This document shows positions 11,998-21,700 of a DNA stretch of 64,000 bases, piece by piece. Position 1 is the stretch's first letter; every line of letters starts with the position of its first letter. The translations under genes and the position numbers were made by a program. The stretch spans positions 183,501 through 247,500 of the forward strand of contig CAJNDS010002634.1 in NCBI GenBank assembly GCA_905221605.1. Direction: 5' to 3'. The notes under the pieces are model-generated. The model worked only from the letters and a program-made list of their open reading frames with translations. It searched no databases and was not told the origin of the DNA. The DNA comes from Symbiodinium natans. Its lineage: Eukaryota; Sar; Dinophyceae; Suessiales; Symbiodiniaceae.

Positions 11998-12121
11998 TAC
12001 TTGAAGGTTCATGGGTAGTTATCACTCGGGTTAGAGGCACCCTAAATCAGGTCATCAGCTCTAATTATAGCAAGCCCCTACTTCTGACCCCACTTCTAGC
12101 TACCCATGAACCTCCAAGTAG
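11998..12121. mobile_element. Family B inverted-repeat element, complete
   Basis: TACTTGAAGGTTCATGGGTA at the left pairs with TACCCATGAACCTCCAAGTA at the right. Internal unit CACCCTAAATCAGG. Confidence 0.92.
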
Positions 12122-12267
12122 ACAGAAGGGTCCAGGGATCAGTTTGGCCACGTGGGTGACCAGCCTGGAAAAGCACTCGACCTCGGCCTCCCGAAGCCCC
12201 CGGCTGGAAGATTCTGACAGGTTCTCGGGAGGTTTGCTTTAGTTGATTTCCTTGGTTTTAACAGTAA

Positions 12268-12384
12268 CACCCTAAACCCTAAACCCTAAACCCTAGACCC
12301 TAAACCCTAAACCCTAAACCCTAAACCCTAAACCCTAAACCCTAAACCCTAAACCCTAGACCCTAGACCCTAGACCCTAAACCG
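12268..12384 (-). repeat. CCCTAAA array immediately 5' of an ISCA exon
   Basis: About 16 units including four CCCTAGA variants; it ends six bases before the acceptor of the exon at 12391. Confidence 0.96.
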
Positions 12385-12390
12385 TGGGAG

Positions 12391-15300
12391 CGGCTCCCGC
12401 GGCCCCTTGTGGAAAAGGTGCTTCGGCTGACTGTCAACAGCGGTGGCTGCGACTTGCCTGCCACTGCGAAGCTGGGGTGTAGGGTTTAGGGTTTAGGGTT
12501 TAGGGTTTAGGGTTTAGGGTTTAGGGTTTAGGGTTTAGGGTTTAGGGTTTAGGGTGCCGTAGCCATTTTGGCTCAAGCCATTTTGCTACGAGGTCCAAAT
12601 GGGCAGCCCAATTGAGTGCAAGTACCCGTGAGCTTCCATGGAGAGCAATCGCAGGAAACTAGCATCTTCCCTCGGATTCTCGCTCCGACTTTCTCGCAGG
12701 CTGAAGGAACAGCAGGTGGTGGATCATTTGAGTTCCGCCCTGTATGCTCTGACCGCTGAGTACTCTGTGCGAGATGATGCTGTTGCGCCTTTTCTGCTTC
12801 CCGGATCTTCTGAGATCAGACTGTACGGTGCCATCATGGTTAGTGAGCAAAGGACGCTTCCACAATCCACACAAACCGAGGCCAACATCATCACGGAAGT
12901 TCAATGCCGAACTCTCATGGACGATGTAATGAGCCAGGTTAGAGTGCAGTTCGCGCGAGCTGAGGAATTGGCAAAACAGCAGGACGCTCTCATTCAGAAG
13001 CTGCAATCAGAGGTATACCACCTGGAGGAGGCCCTGCAATCAGACAAGTATTGCAATCCACCTCCTTCCTCGGTGCCAGACAAGCCAGTGGGATGGCATA
13101 GTGATCGTGCCGACACGTGCTGTTCCTTTTCTTCACGCGAGACTCTGCCCCTTGAGCGCCTCCGAGAACAGCACTATCAGAGAAGACGAGAGGCAAAATC
13201 ACGGAGACGTGCTGAACGACAAGCTCAAGACGAGTGGCGAGATCGAGCCACGCAACCCGAAGATGATGCTGAGGGCCAAGACGCGTGATGCCGGCGAGAC
13301 CTCCCAATTCAGTGTAGCCGCTGCTAGAACATGCATTTTCTCTTGTTGTTGTCTCAGATACTTCCTTGCTTGCCTTGTTCAGAGAACAGGCCCTGCGAGT
13401 GAGAGCCAGGCGAAGTACGAAACCTGTTGCAAAAGGGTTTAGGGTTTAGGGTTTAGGGCTTAGGGGCATGAGAGAGCAACGGGACGACAGCAATTTTTTC
13501 GCAGATTGTCAGTAGGTGCGGATCCGGCTGAAGGAAAGTTAGAGGGTCTAAGCTGTTAAAACTTGGATTTCCGCATTTTCCAACTACTTCTACATAAACT
13601 GGGGGGTTCAGAGCGGGCTTAGAGAATACTGGCTTCCCCCCAAGTATAGATGCTAGAAGGGGTTATAGAATTTCGCAAAATCCAAAGCCCCCCACTTCCG
13701 TCATGAACCTTGCACCCTAAAGCCTATACAGATCCTAGAGAATGTTGCTCCCTTGGCAGCATCAACGCCCTGAACCCCAAAGCCCTGAATCTCGAGACAC
13801 TGAGCATGAAGCATCAACAGCTCTCTAGGGTTGGATTTTTGCAAGATTTAGGGTTAGGGTTTAGGTTCAGCCCAAAACCTCCGAAGTCCTTATCTAGCCC
13901 AGGCTCTGGATATTCCTACGACTTCCGCACCTTGGACCCACCTTGGGACCCTTGGGAGCGGGGAACTACGGGGCCGTGAGCTCTTCTTTCCGTATGTTCG
14001 GCTCACATAGCTTTCGGTTTTCGTGATAGAGATGGAAACAATGATAAGAATGATAACTTTCAAAGGAATGCACAGAAAGGTGATAAACATGATAAACATG
14101 CAGACAGCGACATGGTAAAATGGTGAGGCTGATAATGCTGATGCGCAAGAGACAGGAATGATAATGCTGATGCGGTCGTAGCACGATTGAAGGTGGGGAT
14201 TGCAGTCGGGGGGTGCAGTCGGGGGCGCAGTCGGGGGCAGCAGGCGCTCAGCTCAGCGATCAGAAATCAGAGTCTGACCGTCTGAGCATCTGTTTTTTGG
14301 AGTCTTCCTGTGTCTGGTGTCTCAGTGCCGCTGTCTGAGTGCTTCTGAGCCTCTGAGTGCCTGACTGTCTGAGTTACTGGGTGCTCACACACTCAGACAA
14401 TCAGACGCTCAGACAGATGCTCGGAGGCTCAAACCCGGTACCTGAACACCAATTTTTTGGGGTCCCTTCTTTTCGCGCCTGATTGTTTGATCAAACGAGC
14501 AGATCCGAATGCCGGCTGACATAAACGCTCCGTGTTCAATTCAGCCACAGAAGCGCACTTCCTGTGTCGCTTCTAAGGGAGAGTGCAGCGACGCCCAGCA
14601 TCTCATAGTCTGAGTGTCTCTTTTACTGCTACGCCATGCTACGCCCGATTTGCGCGCCCTGTTGATTGAGAATAATGATAATGTCATCATATTATGATTG
14701 AGAATGGCAATCTTGGTGATCGTCACTTGTCTGAGGGCTTTGCTTGAAGTGACTTCTTCGCTCTTGGGCCCCAAAGTCAGGGGTTATGCCTTAGGATCCC
14801 TGGGCCTAAGCGGCGACCGTGGGTACCATTTCTTGTCAACATTCCTTTTTTGGGTCACAGTTCGCTTGCCGACATATAGGGTACATGAAGCCCCCCGAAA
14901 CCCGACACCCTAAAAATGCAGAAGCCCCTAAAGCCCCGAACCAAACCTTTCCGCCCTAGCACCCCCGTTATTCCTTCCAACGCAAAACCATCTCAAATCC
15001 CTAGAACTAGAACCCCAGAATCCTAGAACCCTAGAACCCTAGAACCCTAGAACCCTAGAACCCTAGAACCCTAGAACCCTAGAACCCTAGAAGTCTAGAA
15101 TTCTAGAACCCTAGAACCCCAGAACCCTAGAACCCTGAAACTCCTTGAGCCCTCCCCCCGAAAGCCCAGGTTTGGAGCCTGGCCAGGGCCCTGGGCGGGG
15201 AGTCTTTTTGCTTAAGAACCCCCGCTTCAAAAATAGAAGAGTCTTTCATATTCTTTTTGGCGTGTTCTTAAACAAAATAGTACGGACTTGTTCTGCAACA

Positions 15301-16806
15301 GAAGAACCCTCGTGCAGTGGTGATTTTCTTTCGGGGGCCCCTCTTAGATTTAAGAAGAGCGCGGTTATCATTGCCTTGCCCAAGGCCTATTCAGAGGCTG
15401 CCGGGGGGATGGGCCGGTTTTTCAAAGACTTCACCAAAACTTTCTCCCCTACCTCCTGAGCGCTGTAAGCTCCCACCCGCGAAGAGAAGAGCTAGGAACA
15501 AAGCTCATGCTGGGACTGGGGCGTGGCGTTGGCTGGAGTCTGGAGTAAGGTTTCCCGCATGGCTTGTGAGGTGTTGATGCTCGGACAGTGCAGCTCACCA
15601 GACATACCATAGGGGTCAGAATAATTACTAAAAATATTCCCTTATGGCTCCTTTGTCTTTATACTAAGATAACCCCCAAAACCCTGTTCTCATTATTCAG
15701 GCCCCTTATATTGTTAGACACAGTGACGAAAACCGCCGCCAACTCCTCAGGTGACATGAAGCCGGCAGGTGATGACATTGTGATCGACCAGGCCCTGGAC
15801 GCAGCCTGACCCCTGAAAGATGTTCCCCTCATACTAGCAGCTCCTTAATAGGGATTCTAGTACCCCCAATTATCGTCCCTATTAAGGACTGTTCGTATAA
15901 GGGGCTACTTGAAGGTTCATGGGTACGAGAGGGCCCTCCCCAGATCGAGCTGCACACGTGGCCCTTACAGCCCTCAACGCGACGTCAGGTCGGGGTTCGG
16001 ATCTGCAATCTGGGCCTTTATATTTTGGGCTTCCATTTTAGTAAGAGTTCCTTTTTCGTGAGGGTACGTGCACGAAACCCTCCGAGAACAAGTCTTAGGC
16101 CTGCCCGCACGGGCATCTCAGGGATAGAAGGGAACCCCCAAAAACCCGTGGGCCATGAAACCTTTCCTCTCACCCCAGGAAATTGTTTCAGGGTTTAGGG
16201 TTTAGGGTTTAGGGCTAGGAGTCCAGTTGCAAAAGGGTTTAGGGTTACCCTGCAGTGTACTGCTGGTCGGCTTGGCGGGTGGCAAAAAAACAACTTGACC
16301 GGACACCGCCCATGTGGATGACGGCCAGAATGGGGCGAAGCTCATCGTAGACGAGCTTTCCATGACGTTCTTGGAGGAGTGCGAGATCGACTACACAGAG
16401 GAGCGGGGCGCCCAACCCCAAACCCTTCAGGCGTCAGCTGCAATGGTTCTCAGTTTTCGGGGGATTGACGGAGTGTGACGACTTGGGACACCGGAAGTTC
16501 CGGAAGCAGATTTCCTTTGGACCTGGTGGACATACCACATGCATGGATCACAGGCAGCACACCCCGTTGTACAGATTCTTTCCATAGCCTCCCCGCGCTC
16601 CCTACGGCAGGAGATGATCCTAAACCCTAAACCCTAAAGCCTAAAACCCCAAACCCCAAACCCTAAACCCTAAACCCCAAACCCCAAACCCCTAAACCCT
16701 ACTCCAGGAGATGATCCGCGCATCCTTCTCCGTGGTCAAGAACAAGCTCGCAGACTCCAAGTGCGGCTGCGGCAGCTCTTTTAGCCACGCGCTCGGAGGA
16801 CTTTGA
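12391..16806 (+). CDS. A-type iron-sulfur cluster carrier/assembly protein (IscA/ISCA/HesB family)
   Basis: Carries or inserts Fe-S clusters, normally in mitochondria or plastids. Exons: 12391-12448 (LVEKVLRLTVNSGGC, first conserved Cys, codon split T|GC); 13903-about 13935 (SGYSYDFRTLD); 15753-15791 (GDDIVIDQ); 16329-16400 (NGAKLIVDELSMTFLEECEI, then DYTE); 16708-16806 (EMIRASFSVVKN then KCGCGSSF, stop TGA 16804-16806). All three cluster-binding cysteines (C..CGC) are present. Introns are GC-AG (12449-13902; 15792-16328) and GA-AG (16401-16707). The join 13935 to 15753 is unresolved. The N-terminal exon with any targeting peptide was not found, so the subtype (ISCA1, ISCA2 or plastid) is open; the DYTEEMIRASF part resembles ISCA2-like proteins. 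The first intron holds a complete retrogene. Confidence 0.88.
12478..12555 (+). repeat. TTTAGGG array ending directly at a spliced leader
   Basis: Eleven nearly perfect units. The last GGG is followed by a single T, then the spliced-leader sequence. Confidence 0.97.
12556..12577 (+). other. Dinoflagellate spliced-leader relic (DinoSL)
   Basis: A full 22-nt match to the known leader (D then CCGTAGCCATTTTGGC and TCAAG, with D = G). Next comes CCATTTTG (12578-12585), which looks like the start of a second, truncated leader, as described for recycled cDNAs in dinoflagellates. A leader encoded in genomic DNA next to an ORF marks a reverse-transcribed mRNA. Confidence 0.93.
12638..13288 (+). CDS. 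Retrogene ORF nested in the ISCA intron, uncharacterised coiled-coil protein
   Basis: A single intronless ORF of 216 residues starting 61 bases after the spliced-leader relic; a ten-codon upstream ORF begins at 12598. The protein starts MESNRRKLASSLGF. It has a likely coiled coil around residues 107-130 (EELAKQQDALIQKLQSEVYH), a Ser/Cys/Pro-rich middle, and a strongly basic-acidic end (YQRRREAKSRRRAERQAQDE). No domain is recognised. The uninterrupted frame in a genome of tiny exons and the 5' leader both support origin from a spliced mRNA. Whether it is still expressed is unknown: it lies on the ISCA sense strand and would have to be trans-spliced again. Confidence 0.6.
   Translation: MESNRRKLASSLGFSLRLSRRLKEQQVVDHLSSALYALTAEYSVRDDAVAPFLLPGSSEIRLYGAIMVSEQRTLPQSTQTEANIITEVQCRTLMDDVMSQVRVQFARAEELAKQQDALIQKLQSEVYHLEEALQSDKYCNPPPSSVPDKPVGWHSDRADTCCSFSSRETLPLERLREQHYQRRREAKSRRRAERQAQDEWRDRATQPEDDAEGQDA
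13435..13466 (+). repeat. TTTAGGG array closing the retrogene insertion
   Basis: Starts after GTTGCAAAAGGG (13427-13438), a short A-run that could be the remnant of a poly(A) tail. Confidence 0.85.
13980..14190 (+). repeat. GATAATG/GATGATA-type low-complexity region
   Basis: Many ATGATAA, GATAATG and TGATAAACA words in loose tandem between the ISCA exon at 13903 and the hairpin at 14270. Confidence 0.6.
14270..14430. repeat. Imperfect inverted repeat built of CTGAGTG/CACTCAG words
   Basis: The left half repeats TCTGAGTG-like words and the right half their complement; GAGCATCTG at 14283 pairs with CAGATGCTC at 14413. Could form a long hairpin in the ISCA intron transcript. Confidence 0.6.
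15001..15145 (-). repeat. CCCTAGAA variant array
   Basis: About 15 uniform units of the 8-mer CCCTAGAA, a telomere-like unit with one extra base; in the ISCA intron. Confidence 0.95.
15205..15280. mobile_element. Family C inverted-repeat element, right end degraded
   Basis: Left end TTTGCTTAAGAACCCCC; right end GTTCTTAAACAAAATAG; interior AAAAATAGAA as in the copy at 45395. Confidence 0.8.
15611..15715. mobile_element. Family E element
   Basis: GGGGTCAGAATAATTACTAA, ATTCCCTTATGG, and right part CCTGTTCTCATTATTCAGGC match the copy at 32250. Lies just before the ISCA exon at 15753. Confidence 0.75.
15819..15904. mobile_element. Family A inverted-repeat element
   Basis: GATGTTCCCCTCATACTAGC at the left, GGACTGTTCGTATAAGGGG at the right; directly abuts a family B fragment. 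Confidence 0.9.
15905..15927. mobile_element. Family B left-end fragment
   Basis: CTACTTGAAGGTTCATGGGT only, joined without spacer to the family A element on its left. Confidence 0.75.
16621..16704 (-). repeat. CCCTAAA array inserted at a splice acceptor, with a 13-bp duplication
   Basis: CAGGAGATGATCC stands on both sides, at 16608-16620 and 16705-16717. The right copy is the true acceptor and start of the last ISCA exon. Confidence 0.95.
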
Positions 16807-16810
16807 GGGT

Positions 16811-16940
16811 CTTATGATTGGGTTCTAAGTACCGGTATCATTGGGTTGTGAGTAGGGTTATAGTTGGGTTATTAAGTGCAGGTATAATTGGTGCAGTTTT
16901 GATATAACTGGGTTATTAAGTACTATGAACCTCGAAGTAG
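16811..16940. mobile_element. Family B element, GGTTATA subtype, left end lost
   Basis: Repeats of GGGTTATTAAGT and a clear right end TACTATGAACCTCGAAGTAG; starts a few bases after the ISCA stop. Confidence 0.75.
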
Positions 16941-18732
16941 GGTCCGGGTTCAGGGTTGCAGAGGTTTTGCGGAGGTTTTCCAAGCATTTCTGTATGTTGT
17001 TGGGCTTACGTACCTGATAGGGAGTGCAGGAAGAGGGCGTGGTGCAGGATGCGATGCCTGATGCCTGGGAGGGTTTTAGGACTTCAACGTGGCCCAGATG
17101 CAAGGGACCGCAAGGACTCAAACCTGTGAAAGCCGCTCCTTCGTGAGCTTGTGTTCAGCTGAGAGTTTAGAGTCCCGGGTTCAGGGGGACTGGAGGATCT
17201 GGAATCTTTCTTGGAAAAAGGGTTTGGGAGATTTGCCTTTGCCTGCAACTCAAAGGATGGGATGGTGATGTCGGTGCGCCGTAGGCCTCTTGCAGGCAAT
17301 GCCTGGAGAACGCACGTCTGAAGAAACGTCCTGCCCAGCTGAGAAGAGTCTTGTGCGAGCTGTGAGCAAGTAAACCTAACGTTTGCTTGGGTCAGCTTCA
17401 AATAAGCCACATCCAGCCTTGAGACAGTGTTTAGTGGGAGACACCAGGCCCTGAACCCAGAGCATGCCAACATCCTCCCTGGACTTGTCAGGTACTTGAA
17501 GTCATAAGTAGGCTTATAAGTACCCTAAATCAGACCCCACTTATAACCCCACTTATAGCTGCGCATGAAGGGCTTGCAAAGGGGGTGCTGCAATTAGAAT
17601 TAGCGAGGGTGGCACTTGTTGCCGCAGACGGGAAGCATCCTAGCCTACTGCCCTTGAGCAGCTCAAGGTGTGGCTTCCTTCTGAGCGGGCCAAGCCGTCA
17701 AAGCTTCGTTGCTGGTTCTGAGCACGGGAGCTAGGGGGTCGGGTACCTTTCAACCCCTCTACGACCTCTGCAGAACTCTTTAAAAAGAGCCGATGCCAGG
17801 TTGGGTCCCCTTGCATCTTGTTTAAGGGGCGGCAGTGGGAGACCAGAACCAGCTTCGTGCGCGCAGGCACGGGCTGCAGGTCAGTGGCCAGTCAAGGAGC
17901 CCCCGCCCAAAGCAGCCCTTGCCCCCTCGCTGAGACTCGCAGCCCCCAAACTCTGCCCCAAAGGCCCCCCTTGAACTCGGTTGGGGCTCCATGGGCATGT
18001 GGTTTCTGGTTCAACCAGGGCCCCTTCGAAGGGGCAGCCCGGTTGGGTGTTGGGTTTTGGAGCCCAAAGGAGAGGGGGGTTTGAGGCCTCCCTCGAGCTG
18101 CAGTCGCCCCAGGTATTTGCCGCCGACTTTTGCTCCGCCAACGCGTGATCCGAAGCCCGAAAAGGCCCAGGAAGTCAGGGGTGGAGGGTTCGGCTACCGG
18201 GGAGGGGGGTGACATCAGCGCCCTTCTGTTGAAGTCATGTCGTCCATGAGTATCTTATACTGGGAATGCGACTCTCAGCCGGCACAGCTGCGCCTGCTTT
18301 GAGTCGTGTCTACAGAGCGTAGCCGTGAAAGATTGATGCGAACTCCAGAGGCGCAAATACCTGTCCAGCAGCAAACCGTACAGTTCATCCTGCGCATCGA
18401 CCAAAAAGTGACCGGCCAGTCGCTGCTGCAAGATCTTCTCATCGGCTGTAGGTTTCGAGAAACTCGCGCGACTTGGGTGTCTTGTTGGCATGGCTGGTGA
18501 CCAGAGCCTTGAGGGGGGGGTTTGGGTCTCCAGAGGCTCTGAGAACCCTACAGTGGGAACCCCACCCCAAGACACTGGTAGGAACCCTGAGAACCCTGTG
18601 AACCCCAACAGCCTCAACAAACCCCAGTAAGAACCCCCCCCCCCCCAAGTTCAGGGCGAGGATCCAGGTGCTTTTCGCTGCCGCAGTCTCAAAGCCAGCC
18701 TCCGGTCCTCTGTTCCTTTGTTCCTCCCCACG
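16941..18732. other. Intergenic stretch between the ISCA and PDI genes
   Basis: Contains a degraded family B copy at 17490-17572 (ACTTGAAGTCATAAGTAGG). No recognisable exon on either strand, although several uninterrupted frames of 60-120 codons exist by chance at high GC. Confidence 0.45.
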
Positions 18733-21700
18733 ATGAAGTCGGCCCTGTTTCTCTCCCTGTTCGCGGCAGCTGGCGCCATAGAGCTCACGAAGGACTCTTT
18801 CCGGGATCCGCGGGTTCCAGGTTCCAGGATGTTCCAGGCTGGCCTCGTGGTTCTTACCTTAGATCCTGTACAACCAGGGGTTATAATATTTATATAGGAA
18901 GAACCACCAAGCCACTAAGCTATAGGGCCGCATGGTGCTTGTTGGGAACTCTACGGTTGCCCCCGCGGAGCATGGCTAGCTCACGCGAGCTTGAGAAAGC
19001 GCAAGCTCGAGTGCCAGATGACAGCAGACAATGCATGAACTGCGAGGTTTGGGTTTGGATTATGAGTTTGGATGATGAGTTTGGATGGTGAAGATGCCCA
19101 TGCCGCCTGCTGAGAGACACCTGTATGTACCGACAAGCTCCCGAAATCGCACTGCGATGCGGATTCGCCCAGCTGCGCATAGTAGCCCTAAACCCAGACC
19201 CTAAGTAAGCCCCAAACCCTAACCCTAAACAGCCCGTAAGCAGAGGAGACGTGGGATGAGAAGACGGCAGGCAAGAGCGCGCCTTGGACCGCGATTGTTC
19301 GAAGCCTCGATTTTTTCTGGGTTCGCGCATGAAGGTTCCATGCCCTAACCTGGGGTTTAGGGTTTAGGGTGCCCACGGGTTCAAAAAAGGGTGCCCACGG
19401 GAGTCTGGATGCAAAAGGGTGTCAAAAAAAGAGTTTAAGGTTTAGGGTTCGGGGTTCGGGGTTCAGGGTTCAGGGTTAAGCACAAAAAGGGTTTAGGACT
19501 TGGGGTTTGGGGTCCCTGAAGCCCTTCCTAGGTCCTAGTAAGAGGTATCTCCCAGTGCGCCGGTCGATTCGTGGTACAATGGGTTCAAAGGACAGGGGGC
19601 TTGGACCATTCAATGCCTTCACCTTGCTTGCCCGAGTGTGAGCGATGAAACCCTTAGCCACAAACCCTCAGAAACCCTAAAAACCTAGAACTCTGAAGCC
19701 CCGCAGCCCCGGCAAAATTGCCGCGGGCTCGGGGCGGGCCGATGAGCCCTTGCACCGTGTCGGAGACCGTGCTCAGCAAAAAGCCCAAAAGTCGAGCGCC
19801 CTCCAAACCCAGCCTTAAGGAAACCCTAAAGTCCTGAAAGCCCAAAGCCACCCCCCCTTCCCCCTTCCTTCCTTCCTTCCCCCCTTCCTTCCTTGTGTTG
19901 AGGTCTTCGTGAAGTTCTTCGCGCCCTGGTGCGGTCACTGTAAGGCCTGCCTCCTTAGGGCTTTGTGGGTGGGGGAGAGCAGGGCTCTCGGGGGATTAAT
20001 CAAGGTGGAACAGAAGGCTGGCGGGTTGCGAAGGGGGGCGCCTCCGGCGCAAGATGTTACTTGGCCTTTCCTTGTTCTTCACGGCTTGCGCAGCAAACAG
20101 CACAGTCTGCACAAGTTGACCTGCATCATCTTTGTGTCTTCAGGCAGCGAACTGAACACATCATGTGGCAAGCAACCGCGTCCGTGTCACGTTGCCAGTT
20201 CCGTCGTTGTATGGGCGGGCCGTCGATAATCCTATTGATGCCCTTGCCTCCCTTGCTCGTCACGCAAAGCTTCAGTTTTTCACTCAGTTCTCGAAGTTAG
20301 GGCACCTTTTTGAGTCCTAAGTTGTTGGAAGGGCTTCCTGTTCTCTCGCAGTTGACTGCATCGTGCGTCTAAGTACGACAGCCTCATAACACGGAAAGCA
20401 AAGAAAGGCCGTTGAGGTTTAGGCAGTTGTTCGGGCTTGAGGCTTTCTGGTGTTGGGGGTTACGGGCGAATCTGGAACAGGGTCTTGGCATATTGATGTT
20501 AGCTGTTTGGTGTCAACACATGCGGCTTGTGCAGGCCATGAAGAAGGACTGGGACAAGCTCATGAAGGAGTATGCCAGTCATGATTCGATCTTGGTCGCA
20601 GATGTTGCCGCCCGGCAGCACAGAAGGGTAGTTGGTTAGTTTCCTAGAAAACATCCTCCAACCCTTGCGCTCCAGAAGCCTTAAACAAATTCCTGACTAA
20701 TTTTCAACCGTGGCCTGACTCAGTCAGGGCCCCTGAAGCCTGAGACCTCAACGGCCTGGAGCCCTCAGCCTACGCACCAGTGGGCCCAGGATTGCATCGG
20801 CGAGGGCAAGGCCATGTGCGCTTGCCTTGGGAGCGGGCTGTTGCACAGTGTACTATAGGGACCTTAAAATTTAGAATAGGGTATAGTGATATAGGGACCA
20901 CAAGGGAATGCTATTGGTAATTATTCCGAACTTTCGTACTGCAAGGTTTGAGTCCATCCTGTCTCACCGAACCAGCCATGGCTGTGCGAACTCGGAGTGC
21001 TTAGAAGCCGAGAAGCCCGAGTAAGTGGTAGTCGAGAGATTGGACCATCGTTTCCAGTAAGGTTGTTTCTAGGGTTGTTTAGTTCGTTTGCTCCAGAGCG
21101 ACAGTTTTTCGCCAGCCTATCCAGTATCATGTATACAAGTTTTGTTTGTACCAAATCTTGAGCATACCAAACAAGAACATACTAAAGTATATGCATGACC
21201 ACCAACACCATGACATACTTGCATAAGTCTTTTTGGGCTTGAACCGGTATCCCATGTTACGCTAGACGCTTGTAAAACTTGAAAAACAAGACAAACCCTA
21301 GCTTAGCACATGATTTTTTGGCAGCGAGGCCTCGTCTCATGTAGTATTCCTTTCCACCTATTGGAGGTTCATGGGTAGTTCTAAGTTTGGGTATCAGTAG
21401 GGTAACCTGCACTTACGACCTTTCTTAGGGTACTTCCAGCCTGGCTTACAACTACCCATGAACCTTCAAGTAACCTTAAGATGTTCCCCCCCGAGGCTGT
21501 CCTTAATAGGGATTCTAGTACCCCCCCCCCCCCCATTATGATCCCGATCTAGGACTAACATGTTAGTAGAAAGGGGAACGTCCCACAAGCAACCTCTCCA
21601 CTTGAGGCCCTTCCAGCGCCAGAAAAAAGCACCCCTTCGAGCCGCCGAGGCGACGAAGTGGGCGTGGAAGGCTTTCCGACCATCAAGTACGGAGACCCCG

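Larger units (their letters stand above)
9273..12267. other. Intergenic or 5' intron region, no supported coding exon
   Basis: Holds elements A (10070), F (10597) and B (11998), but no family I recognise. ORFs such as 10159-10596 lack any motif. The start codon and first exon(s) of the ISCA gene should lie here, or further upstream, and I could not find them. Confidence 0.4.
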
